Source: Planococcus citri
Lineage: Eukaryota > Arthropoda > Insecta > Hemiptera > Pseudococcidae
Direction: 5' to 3'
DNA: 64,000 nt
Assembly (NCBI RefSeq): GCF_950023065.1
Contig: NC_088681.1
Coordinates: 1,736,001 to 1,800,000, forward strand
Shown here: positions 13,771 to 24,190 of the stretch, one piece after another
Position numbering within the stretch: position 1 is the first letter of the stretch
Layout of the letters: each line of letters opens with the position of its first letter
Program-made: the position numbers and the translations under genes
Notes under the pieces: model-generated
Told to the model about the DNA's origin: nothing
The model's input: the letters and a program-made list of their open reading frames with translations, nothing else
The model's database searches: none

Positions 13771-16130
13771 ATTTCTTCGCTTATGTGTACTTCATCTACA
13801 ATTTCACATCAATTCCATCGCTCTAATCAACCTCCAGCACTTCCCCAGACATCTGTTGTTTATCAATCATCATCCTCACCCCCTCCCACTCTTCACCTGT
13901 TGCTCGATCTCGATCAAAACAGCCTTCTGAAAATGTTAAAAACCATTATTTCAAATTTTCAAACGCAAAACTCTACCGCAAGTCTCGAAAATATCACTTC
14001 CACACATCGTAAACCTCGTTATTTCATAATCTCACAAAACCCAGGCCAAAACAATTCCACGCAAAAAGCAGAAAAACCTCACCAACCTCACCATTCAGTT
14101 CACCATTCGCCGGTAGGTAGTTTGTTCTTATCGTCAATTCGGTAATTTAACATACACGACACCTGGTCCTGTTTGGCAACGCCGCCGCCGGTCGGTGCGG
14201 CGTTTTAATTTCTCGCGACAAGCTTTTTTTTCCCTCACACTCGGAAAGCATATTACAATGTACGAATGTTTTTTATGGCGGAATTTTCCTATACCTGTAC
14301 ATGTAGCTATTTTGAATCGATAAAAAAACATGTGCCAGTGTACATGAGTAAAGTTTACATAGCCACGTAGTCTAATTACTTTCAACGATAGGGTAATACG
14401 AAACGAAACGTAAGTCTAATTACTTTCAACGATAGGGTAATACGAAACGAAACGTAACACGAGTGTCGGGTACCATTACACACACACACACTCACACACG
14501 GTAGTTTTTCACGTACATAAGTAGAATGCAATTTAGCAAAATTCGTATCAAATACGTTGAAATGAATGTGAAAAATATCTAAAAAATCGCACATCATAAT
14601 ACACATCGAGTCTGGGTAGATACTCGACAGTCGACGATACAAACTGTTTTAATCAATTTTTCGGTAAACTCAACGGTTAACGGACGAACAACGTACTCTG
14701 GTACACCGTCATCAAAGTGTACTTTGTACGACGTGTAAACACACTCCAAAATAAAAGCCACCGAAATAACCGATAATTCATTATTCCAACATATCTAATC
14801 GTTTCATTTTTCACGTCGTAGACGTAAAATAAACACAATAAGTACCGATATTACGTGTTTTTTTTCGGACTAGGTGAATGGTGAATTACAGAAAAAGATA
14901 GAAATATAAAATGCACAACATACCGGATGCCGGGCAGCCGCTGCTACCGCCGCTGCGTTCATGCTGGCAGCACTCGGGTACATGCTACGTTAACAAATCA
15001 TAATATCAACTTCATGTGCTCGGCTTTCAACAATCAATACACACAAATAACAGAGATCATAAATTATTACTCGTATACACCAAAACACAATATAATACAA
15101 TAATTTTCGACGACGAGAAGTGGTGAAAATACGGCGGAAAAAATTTTACACCGGTAAATTATTATACCACCAGAGAGAGAGAGGTAGAGGTAGGTATAAA
15201 ATAAAAGCACAAACAAAACTCGACGATGTTTTAAAAATGAAAATGACGCCGCGAAATATATCTACAACACAACCAACAATCACACCACGTTCACGTCGAG
15301 ACCGACTAGTAGATATGAGTAAGTAGACGCGCTGCTATTACTGAACAATACAATGGTAAAATGGTTGAAAAACCTCCACGACTCGAACTCGTCGATTCAA
15401 ACACGATCAACACACAGTTGAAAAATTTATCAAAACAATAAAAACACACGTAATTCGAACCAAAATTAAACCGAATTATTTAATAATTAATAATTAAGTT
15501 TATAAATGTGAAAAAAAAACCACGAATTAGGCGGGAAAAAGCAGATACGCTCGAGAAGGACGGCACAAACACACACGACACCACGACGAGCATTCGATGA
15601 AGACTAAAAACCGGAGCCGCGCGCGCGGCCAGGCTCGAAGCGAACGGCACAGGGGTAGGGTGAGGCGAGAAACATCAGTCTGCCGATGGTCTACCGTGTT
15701 GTGATTTGATTCGCGCTAGGAAACGGTCGCGCCGCCTGGTGTACCGTACCGTACGTACATGCTCGCATACCTCACCACTACTCAGGTGCGTAATGCGTGA
15801 AATTTCCTTGTATTACCAGTATAAATTGTACGTATTTGTACGTATAGACTTATGTACAGTACGTAATACGTATGTTAGGTTATGTACTTGCGTGCATACT
15901 GCATTTACTCGTCGTAGTTACCATTTTTTTTTTCGTTGTCGTTCTGGTTATTATTGTTGTTTTGGGAGATTTGTATTTAACCTTTGGCGGCTTCGGTGTT
16001 GTTATACTCCAATGAACTTCTCTTCCTCACGATATTTTTTAAATTTTTTATTCTCGAGTGGAAAAAATGACAACACTGCCGGAAACGAGTTTCAGACAGT
16101 TTTTCAGTACTTTTAATACTTACTTTATTT
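13771..16130. other. Unique DNA, CpG-rich at about 15540-15800
   Basis: No gene recognised. The 120-codon frame at 13783-14145 is serine- and proline-rich and may be chance. CpG density rises at 15540-15800 (ccgcgcgcgcggcc), which could mark a regulatory region. Confidence 0.4.
14369..14456. repeat. Perfect tandem duplication, 44 bp x 2
   Basis: The block starting 'agtctaattactttcaac' at 14369 is repeated at 14413 and runs to about 14456 with no difference that I can see. Its perfection implies a recent duplication. Confidence 0.9.
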
Positions 16131-16741
16131 TATGGGCAACTTTGAACTTATCATAAATCATTTTCACAGTTTGGGTATTTGGCCATTATTGGGCCTATTC
16201 TGTAAAGATTTTCAGAAACTATAATATCCAGAATATGAGCAGAAATTTGAATATAAAAAATATTCTTGAAACATGGAATGCAACGATCATAATCTGATTT
16301 GATCTCGATCAAATTTCTGAAAATCAGAGATTAGCTATTTTAAATTCAGATCACAGTGAATGATAATAACGATAGCGCATGATTGGTTGTTAGACTGAGG
16401 TGATGACATTCCACCAATCATATGCATCTTTCACATTGCCAACCTATATTATTCTTTGTTTTTTTGTTTGTTTTTTTATTAAATTACAATAAGTAATTTA
16501 TTTCATTTGTTTTAGAGAACAAACCGTCACATGTGCAGTTATTCATCTCTAGGCTTTTTTGCGGAGGCATGCAATGTCTCCAAAGTTCCTCCAAAGAACA
16601 TTTCAGCAATACCAAAGAATTTCCATAAAAATTGAAAAATTGAAGAAGGGGGACAAGCGATTTAGATAAAAAACATGACTTTGATTTGGCAAACTTTGAA
16701 ACAAAAAGATGACTTTTTAGGCAGGTAAGGCCAAAAAAAAT
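16131..16741. other. Unique AT-rich DNA
   Basis: Nothing recognised. The 89-codon minus-strand frame at 16484-16753 matches no family I know. Confidence 0.4.
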
Positions 16742-17089
16742 CAGGGCCTTCAAACCAAAACTGAAACCAAAACCAAACCCCCAAAACCGATTTGAAATTG
16801 CTCAGAACCGAATCCAGGAGCGTTATTTTCCCACAACAAAAACCAAAACTAAAACTGGGGGCGCTATTTCTCAAATTCAAAACCAAAACAGAAACCATAA
16901 CTGATTAAAAACTGAATTGGTTTTGGTCTTAGAATTTCTCAGGTACTAATTGTCTTTTTTTTTTTTTATCTTAGAATCTTAATTATCCAGGTTGCGTTAT
17001 ATTGATGTACGATATAAGCGACTTGTTGTTGATTGATGGAGGGAAGAAGGGAAAAGGGGGGAATGGATTATTTCGGCTTTATAGCTTAT

Positions 17090-17620
17090 CTACAAGCCGC
17101 TGTGCTGAAATGGTGGACTGGTCTGCCGTAGCCACTCTGCTTCCCACAGCTTGCATACCATTGACCGCATATATTCCAAGTGAATGGGATTACTGATGTC
17201 CAGAGGATCTGCAGGATGATTGGCTGCGTGTAGATGGCATTTAACAAATATGTGTTTCGGCTTTTCTATTTTTCCACAATCGCAGTCGGGTGATGGCGAA
17301 TGTTTGAACTTATATAGAATATAATGGAAGCAGCCGTGCCCACTCAAAGCTTGGCCAAAGTAAAAATCTAGTTCATGAGCGCTAATAGTTTTTGTAACAT
17401 TAGGAATAATTCTGTGAGTCCATTTGCTGACTTCTGAATTATTCCATATCTGTTGCCATTCTTTCATGGTAGCGGCATGAAATTTGGTGTTGAGCGATGC
17501 GGCATTGCCTTCAGGCTAAGGCAACATGGGTAAATGGCAATAATCTGCCACTGGATAATCGTTTTTGAGAAGCCATTTTACACTCCTTTCGGCAATGTGC
17601 AGATGGAGAGGGGGGACATT
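17090..17620 (-). pseudogene. 3' fragment of an R1-like LINE ORF2 (C-terminal region)
   Basis: The main frame (17090-17467, 125 codons) shows the tail of R1-type retrotransposon polyproteins. It reads 'EWQQIW' and 'WTHRIIPN', then 'SGHGCFHYIL', then a Cys/His cluster (PDCDCG, followed by H-x4-C) like the C-terminal zinc-knuckle region of that clade. The same frame continues upstream to about 17620, broken once by a TAG at 17518-17520. The reverse transcriptase and endonuclease parts are absent, so this is a 5'-truncated dead copy, as is usual for target-primed insertion. It sits inside the AACCGA-rich repeat. Assignment to the R1 group rests on motif likeness only; another Jockey-superfamily clade with the same tail is possible. 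Confidence 0.65.
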
Positions 17621-17916
17621 GGTACTAATTAGCCTAATTACTAGATAATAAGTGCATTACTTGATTCTGTGTGTGTGGTAAAAATAAAGTAAAAACAATG
17701 CATTCTAGGTTAAAAATAATTGTACCAATTGGATTCTCCATGTCAAAAAAAAAAACAATTTCAACCCCTTGCACCATCATAATATGCTTAAAAACAAATT
17801 AATTAAGAATTTCATTAAAAAAAAAAAAAAAAAAGAATTTCGTTTTAAAAAAATTGAAAAATCAAAACCGAAACCGATTCCTTGGAAATCAAAACCTTTA
17901 ACCAAAACTGGGACCT

Positions 17917-18443
17917 GGGTAGCTATTCCTGAAATTTCGGTATGCGTGATAAGCAAGTTATAAGAGTTTCAAAACGGTTAACAAACGCAGTTACCAACAG
18001 TGTTATGGATCGGTAACATGTCGGTAACTTACTTACGTTAACTCCAAAGTTAAGCTAAAAAACAGACAAAAAACTAATGGTTGCAGTCTTGGAGATGTAG
18101 GTAAATGAAGTTTCTTTATTGCTTCATTTTGTTTTAATTGCGAGTTTTCAACTATTTTGATTAAAATGTAATTTTGCTATGGCACCTAAAGTATTAGCAA
18201 ATGATGAAAATACAAAATACGGATTAAAAATGTTAGTTCAATTTAAAAATATGAAAATAGTTTATGACGGTGCGAGTAGTGCCCATTCCATTATTCCGAA
18301 AACTTGTGGCTACTCATCAGTTAATGTCCAACGTTACGCGTGATAGTACGGTGATAGTAAAAAAAAATACCGCACGTTATTTGCGGAACTTAACCATCAT
18401 AACTGGCTTATCACGCTTACCAAAATTTGAGGAATAGCTACCC
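17917..18443. mobile_element. 527-bp inverted-repeat element with a small internal ORF
   Basis: The left end GGGTAGCTATTCCTGAAATT is mirrored at the right end (complement of GGGTAGCTATTCCTCAAATT). The similarity continues inward through GCGTGATAAGC for about 48 bp. It interrupts the AACCGA-rich repeat, which continues on both sides. I could not find a convincing target-site duplication. A 54-codon ORF lies inside. Confidence 0.7.
18179..18343 (+). CDS. Small unrecognised ORF (54 aa) inside an inverted-repeat element
   Basis: ATG at 18179 opens a 54-codon frame ending in TGA at 18341-18343. The protein begins MAPKVLANDENTKYG and ends in VNVQRYA. Its composition is balanced and not low-complexity: it has charged residues, one Cys and no homopolymer runs, unlike the chance frames in the neighbouring satellite DNA. 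It lies between the ~48-bp inverted repeats of the element at 17917-18443, so it may be a remnant of that element's own protein, for example the start of a transposase. I do not recognise the sequence and cannot assign a domain. A chance ORF of this length is also quite possible. Confidence 0.3.
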   Translation: MAPKVLANDENTKYGLKMLVQFKNMKIVYDGASSAHSIIPKTCGYSSVNVQRYA

Positions 18444-18559
18444 AGAGAGCGATATTTATTGCAAAACCGAAACCAAAACCTTTATTTTTTCAAAAAACAT
18501 AAAACCGAAACCGAAACCAAAACCGAAACCGAGAGTGATATTTATCCGGCTTTCATGCA

Positions 18560-20262
18560 CTTGCTCAAAATCAATGCTCTTTGGATGTTTTGGCGAAAAA
18601 AGCACAAATTCCTTATCAATTTTGGCCAAAATTACAACCATTTAATTATGTTATCAGAAAACTATCTTCTAGAATTTTTCATCAACTCGCCAAAAATTTA
18701 CACTCTCTGATAATTTTGATAAAAATGGGAATTTTTGACGAATTTAGCAGAAATATGTTTTTTTTTTAGCAATCCTGGCAAGAACAGGACTGGTCGACAA
18801 TTTTGGCAAAAATTGGCTCCTTTCAACAATTTTACCAGAAATGGGTACTTTTTGACAATTTTGACAAAAATGGCACTTTCCAACACTTGTGCCAAAAATG
18901 AGTGGGTAAGTACTTCATGACTATGCATTTTTACAAAAATATTAACGCTTTTTAACACCCTCCCCCTCCCCCCCCCCCCAAGAAAACTGACAGTTTTGAA
19001 CAATTTTTTCAAAAATTGCCACTTTTTGATTTGGGAATTTTGACGTAAAAAAAAGACGCTTTTTGACAAATTTTGACAAAAAAGGGCAACTTTCAACTTT
19101 TGTGCCAAAAATGTGCACTTCATGACTATTTTGACAAAAATTAACGCTTTTTAATAACCCCCCACCCCTCAAAAAAAACAACTGACACTTTTAATACATT
19201 TTTTCAAAAATTGCCACTTTTTGATTTGGGCAAATGTGACGCCAAAAAAACAGAACTTTATGAGCAAATTTGGCAAGAGCAACAATTTCACCAGTTAATG
19301 GCACCTTTTCGACAACTTTGACAAAAATGGACATTTTTCAACACTATTGTGCCAAAAATGAGCACACTTCTGTTCATGACTATGTTGACAAAAAATTAAC
19401 GATTCTTAACACCCACCCCCCTCCCCAAAAAAACTGACACTTTTGAACAATTTTTTCAAAAATTGACACTTTTTGATTTGGGCAAATTTGTTGCAAAAAA
19501 AACCAAACCTTATGAACATTGAGCAAATTTGACAAAAACAACAATTTCACCAGAAATGGACACCTTTTTGACAATTTTGACAAAAATGGGCATTTTTCAA
19601 CACTTTTTCCAAAAATAAGCACTTCATGACTATTTTGACAAAAATTAACGCTTTGTAATATCCACACCCCCCCCCCTCTCCAAAACCTGACTCTTATGAA
19701 CAATTTTTTCAAAAATTGGCACCTTTTTGATTTGGGCAAATTTGGCGCAAAAAAAAACAGAACCTTATGAGCAAATTTTACAAGAGCAACAATTTCACCA
19801 GTAATGGCACATTTTTGACAATTTTGACAAAAATTGACACTTTTTAACACTCTTGTGCCAAAAATGAGCACTTCATGACTGTTTTAACAAAAATTGACGC
19901 TTTGTGACACCCACCCCCCTCCCCAAAAAACTTGACTCTTATGAACCATTTTTTTCAAAAATTGGCACTTTTTGATTTGGGCAAATTTGGCGCAAATAAA
20001 ACAGAAACTTGTGAGCAAATTTGACAAGAACAACAATTTTGACAAAAATTAACACTTTTTCCAAAAATGAGCACTTCATGACTATTTTGGCGAAAATTAA
20101 TGCTTTGTAACACCCACCCCCCTCCCCGAAAAACCTGACTCTTATGAACAATTTTTTCAAAAATCGGCACCTTTTTGATTTGGGCAAATTTGGCGCAAAA
20201 AAAACGAAACCTTATGAGCGAATTTGGTAAAAACAAGACTGTTATTCGGCAATTTCGAAAGG
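18560..20262. repeat. Higher-order satellite, ~250-bp units, about six copies
   Basis: The landmark 'cttcatgact' recurs at 18913, 19118, about 19373, 19622, 19871 and 20074, spacings of about 205, 255, 249, 249 and 203 bp. Each unit carries a C-rich tract (cacccacccccctcccc), then 'ttttttcaaaaattg', 'tttttgatttgggcaaat', and 'ttgacaaaaatgg' repeats. The 205-bp units lack an internal segment. The long minus-strand frames here (141 and 163 codons) are translations of the satellite. Confidence 0.8.
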
Positions 20263-20944
20263 ATTTTCTGAACTTGAATGAAAAATACTGCACGAATTAA
20301 AATTTTTGAACGTTTTAATAATTCATTCTTGGAATTTGGTTTTGAAAATTTGAAATTTCTAAATTTTTACATTGAAAATGATCTAGTTTTCCTCTTAACA
20401 CTTCCAAACGAAACATTAAATTTACAAATTTTTCGTCTCGTATTTCTGCTCTTTTATTTTACCAAAATGAAAATTTTACTTAGATAATTCAGAAACATAA
20501 AAAATGTTCTGTGTTAAAAATGCACAAAAACTTGGCGTTTTCGCCGATGTTTGCAAAATTAAAAACTCCAAGATATCCAATTTGTTTGAAATGGTTTCTC
20601 TTTTGAGTTCTAAAAAATTGATAGAAAAAAACTGAAAAATATTCAGGAGATGAATTTTGTTTGTACTGAAAATTTCAATCAACTTGGTCTTTTATTTCCA
20701 TCTGCTCTCTTATAAATATGGGTTTTTTGAAATCAGCATTGGTAATTGGTATACCTGATTGTTTTGAGGAAATCGAGCGAATCCTTAACTTACAAAATGA
20801 GTGATGCCTTGGAACTGCATTTTCAAATTTTTGTTTCCAAATTTCTCATTCCATATTTCAGCGCAACTCTTCACTTGAAAATTTTAGACTTTTGTAAGTA
20901 GGTATTTAGGATAGCTAGCTTCCAGTTTTATCTCGGTACGACGA
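20263..20944. other. Unique AT-rich DNA upstream of the 127-codon ORF
   Basis: No gene seen. A TATAAATA at 20711-20718 is followed about 22 bp later by TCAGCA, which resembles an arthropod TATA/initiator pair and could serve the ORF starting at 20945. This is weak evidence in AT-rich DNA. Confidence 0.3.
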
Positions 20945-21328
20945 ATGAATTTGTCCAAATTTATTGAAAAATACACGTCCGGCTGTCTTGTTTTTGACGA
21001 AACAAAGACAGATGTTGTGCAGCTCAAGCTTGGTCACCAAGAAGGCAAATTCATTTCGCAGATACGTGGTGTCGAAATTAATTGCGTCTACACATACCAG
21101 CAGCTGGATAAAATTTCTGGAATTTTACAAACAAACCTCGACATTCTTTCATTTTTCATTTCCTCTGGCGACTTAATAAACCTCTCGGATTCAGAAGATG
21201 GTATTTTCGTAACGAAAAATTCAATAAGATTCATTCGTCGTGCTCCTGTATCAAAGTATAAACCCCTTCCCTGGGCAATTTTTTTCATTTCAACTTGGTT
21301 CGCGACGACGAATTTCAGCAAAAAGTAA
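20945..21328 (+). CDS. Unrecognised 127-aa ORF, possible exon or small gene
   Basis: The frame begins ATGAATTTGTCCAAA at 20945 (TCGGTACGACGA lies just upstream) and ends at 21328. The protein starts MNLSKFIEKYTSGC, has a mixed hydrophilic body and ends in a hydrophobic stretch (PLPWAIFFISTWFATTNF, residues about 107-124) that could be a membrane segment. Composition, a lower A/T bias than the flanking satellite and the absence of internal repeats make it look more like true coding DNA than any other non-LINE frame in the window. I do not recognise the family. A GTAAAT at the 3' end could be a splice donor, so it may be one exon of a longer gene. It lies between the 18.6-20.3 kb satellite and a unique CpG-containing region. 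Confidence 0.4.
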   Translation: MNLSKFIEKYTSGCLVFDETKTDVVQLKLGHQEGKFISQIRGVEINCVYTYQQLDKISGILQTNLDILSFFISSGDLINLSDSEDGIFVTKNSIRFIRRAPVSKYKPLPWAIFFISTWFATTNFSKK

Positions 21329-23329
21329 ATAGTTGAAATTTCTCAAGCCTCAAACGCGAAGAAAACACGAACGCGTAGAATATTTTGGCATTGTGTAGGC
21401 TTCGCATACCTACTCGTATAGTATCAGAGAAAGTGGGGCGGCGGCGTATTGCTGTGCGTGGAGCAAGAAACCACATATAACACACAATTGGTGTCAGGGT
21501 GCCGAAGAAGAGGTGAAATGGGGGTTAATTTTGTTCGCTGAGAAAGCAACTTGGTTTGGTGGTGGCAGCGTCGCATTTCTTGGGGGTTGAAGTTGTAGGC
21601 TGCCGAATTTAAGCGTCGTGTCGCTGTCCTGCCCTTGTCTCTTCTCTCTTTCGCTCTTATTGCGAGTATAGAGAGAAGAAAATGAACAGTATTTGCGGTT
21701 CGATCGGTACACGGTTTAATTAAGTTCGGTGTTTGGTTTAAATTCGATGACCGAATTGGCGCGGCGGGCGGGGGCGCGGGCGCGGTAACGAAATTTCTCT
21801 CGTTCAAATACGCTTGGCCGCACTAGCATTTATACCATAGTCCAGAAGACCGGCTTATTTAATCGTAGCTGTATAAACAAACAAATTGCCGCAGAGTAAA
21901 TCAACGCACCACGCCATCACCGCTGTTTACGCGTATATAACGCCTTCGCCTTCGTGTATATACCGGTGTAATATTATTTGTAGTTAGTAGAATAATGCGA
22001 CTGTACAGTCTACCTTCACCTATCTATGTACTTGAACGAAATTAGAGCAGAAAAGGCGACAATACATAGTATACTTAATAATATACGAATAGGTATACTA
22101 GTGTGTAAGGTGCTTGTGTAGAGTAATTGTCGGTTATTGTATGTATGTAATACCCCATATACAGCATTGAGAAAGAGAAAGATAGAAACCAAACGAGCTG
22201 GTTGTACATAATTTGTGTATGGGAACTTGGAATACCAGTAGAGCAGAGAGAGAGAGGAGCGAGATGCAGCAGGTAAAAACGTCCACGGTCATTATCTCGA
22301 ATTGTATTACGGCGATAATTGACGGGCGGCCAGGCCAGCCGGTAAAGTGGTCGCGCGATTAGTGAAAAAAATTCCCTATTCAGAGGTATTTCTATTTATC
22401 GCTTCAATAATTCAACTATACACGATGATGTATAACTGATAAAATAACTGTGTAGAAACGAGCTTGTTTATAAATATTGGCGTGTATACGTAAACGTATA
22501 TAAAAATAATACACATAATGGGCAAAAAATAAACGCATTATAAATGCAGATATACCTATACTCACTCCTCCTATAGGTAAGCTAACTATAAGCTAACTGT
22601 AAGCTGCACTAAGCGAGGCGGTGAAGTGCGGCGTACGCGTATTTATAATGCCCTATTCGTGGAGCTGCCTGGTACTACTGCTTTCAATATGCGAATAACA
22701 ATCGTTTATCTGGGATTTTTTTTTACCGATTTATATCCGTCTATTTTTAATTTAAATACGCGGCGTATACGATGATTATTAGTTAAACGAGATTATAATG
22801 ATTTTATAAATTCGATTTCTCTCTTTGGAAGAATTGAAAATCAAATACAGTAGCGCAGGTCGCTTCTGCAGAATTTAAAGAAAGAAAAATTTCTACTTAC
22901 GAGATCATATTCCTGTCTAAAGTGTTCAGTTTATAGTTAAGAAAATGAGAAAAAAAAATTAAACTCGTTGAATTTGATTCATTCTGGGAGGATCTCCTGG
23001 ACCACTGAACGATCCAGAAAGTGTGCACCCTCCTCCCCTACCTCACCATCCACTCTTAGGAAATTTTTCTTGTCCAATTCGAAATCAATCACCCTCAAAA
23101 CCATACAATTCAAATGATTTGAACGAATTTTTTGGAAAACAGTTCGAAGATCTTATCGATTTCCAGTCATTTTGGGAAAACTTTCATTCTCTTGAAGTGA
23201 ATTCTTCTATTGGAAAATTTGTCGAACCTTTGCTATGCTACAAAATCCTTCATTTTCGCAGAGCGCATTTATTGCACTTCTGCAAAAAAAATCTGCACCA
23301 TTTTGAATTTCTGATGAAAAAAAGATGAC
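21329..23329. other. Unique DNA with a GC-rich patch near 21760-21800
   Basis: No gene recognised. The 127-codon minus-strand frame at 21424-21807 crosses a GC-rich patch (gcgcggcgggcgggggcgcggg) and encodes an Ala/Pro-rich start followed by nothing familiar. I judge it a chance frame. The rest is AT-rich with scattered GAGAG runs near 22240 and a 101-codon frame at 23023-23328 that matches nothing I know. Confidence 0.4.
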
Positions 23330-24190
23330 TTTTTCAATACATATCATGGAATATTTTGAATAATTTACCAAAAAAACTAGAAATTTTTCAAATTTTAGAC
23401 AAAAATTGGAGTTTATTAAATTTTAGCAAAAAAGTCAAGACTTTTCTGAAATTTCAACAAAAATTGAGACTTTGAAAAAAAATTCTGACAAGAAATCAGA
23501 ACGGTTGGAAAATTGAGACTTTTCAAATTGATGGAAAAATTAGAACTTTTTCCAAATTTTTGGCTGGAAATTGTGATTTATTCATTAAAATCCTGAAAAA
23601 TATTAGAAGTAAGTTTAAATCTCTCGCTTGAAAATCAAAATTTTCTCAAACTGGCAAACATTGGGACTTTTTTGAATTTTTCAACGTTGATAAAAATTAA
23701 CCTACATTTCTCTATTTGTTCAAAATTCTGAAAAAAAATCTGGTCAATTTCAAAATCTAGAGTTTTTTTAAATTGCTGTAAAACAAAATGGGGACTTTTC
23801 ACCAATTCTGGCCAAAAAATCGCGACTTTTTCAAATTTCTGCCAAAAATCATTATTTTATTAAAATGCTGAAAAAATCAGAATTTTTTTAAATTTTTGAC
23901 AAAAATCCGGAACTTTTGAGAATTTTTATCAAAAAATCAAGACTTTGAATCTCTCGCTTAAAAGGAAGATTTTCTCCAATTTCTGACGAAAATTGGGATC
24001 TTTTAAAACAATTTTCTCGGCTAGAATCAGGACATCCATCACTATTTGGCAAAAAAAAAACTTCTTAAAACTTCTGGTTGGAAAATCGAGACTTTTCGAA
24101 CTCCGGTTGAAAAATCGACAATTTAATCTTTCTGACAAAAATCATGACTCCTTTGAAATCTTGAAAAACAATCAGGACTTTCTTGACTGT
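23330..24190. repeat. Degenerate 'gacaaaaattgggacttttt' repeat
   Basis: Diverged short units of the form TTTT-GACAAAAAT-gggACTTTTT recur through the block. The array is cut at 24191 by the foldback element and resumes after the second large element at about 29265, so both elements landed inside what was one array. Confidence 0.65.

Larger units (their letters stand above)
16742..18535. repeat. AACCGA/AACCAA hexamer-rich repeat, interrupted
   Basis: Imperfect AACCAA and AACCGA hexamers are dense at 16745-16925, 17855-17910 and 18465-18532. Between these blocks lie an R1-like LINE tail and a 527-bp inverted-repeat element. The left block begins CAGGGCC, which would fit a hAT-type end, but I found no matching right end or target duplication. 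The hexamer is not the usual insect telomere repeat TTAGG. Confidence 0.5.

Noticed and set aside
15706..16116. 136-codon frame rich in Arg, Tyr and Cys
   Set aside because: No family signature, and it runs through a CpG-rich to AT-rich transition with no coding-like bias.
16742..16930. True telomeric repeat
   Set aside because: The hexamer is AACCGA/AACCAA with much variation, not TTAGG, and the block is short and interrupted.
18698..20293. Minus-strand frames of 112-163 codons with repeating 'SVNFCQN' and 'FEKIV' peptides
   Set aside because: The peptide repeats follow the ~250-bp satellite period exactly; the frames are by-products of the satellite.
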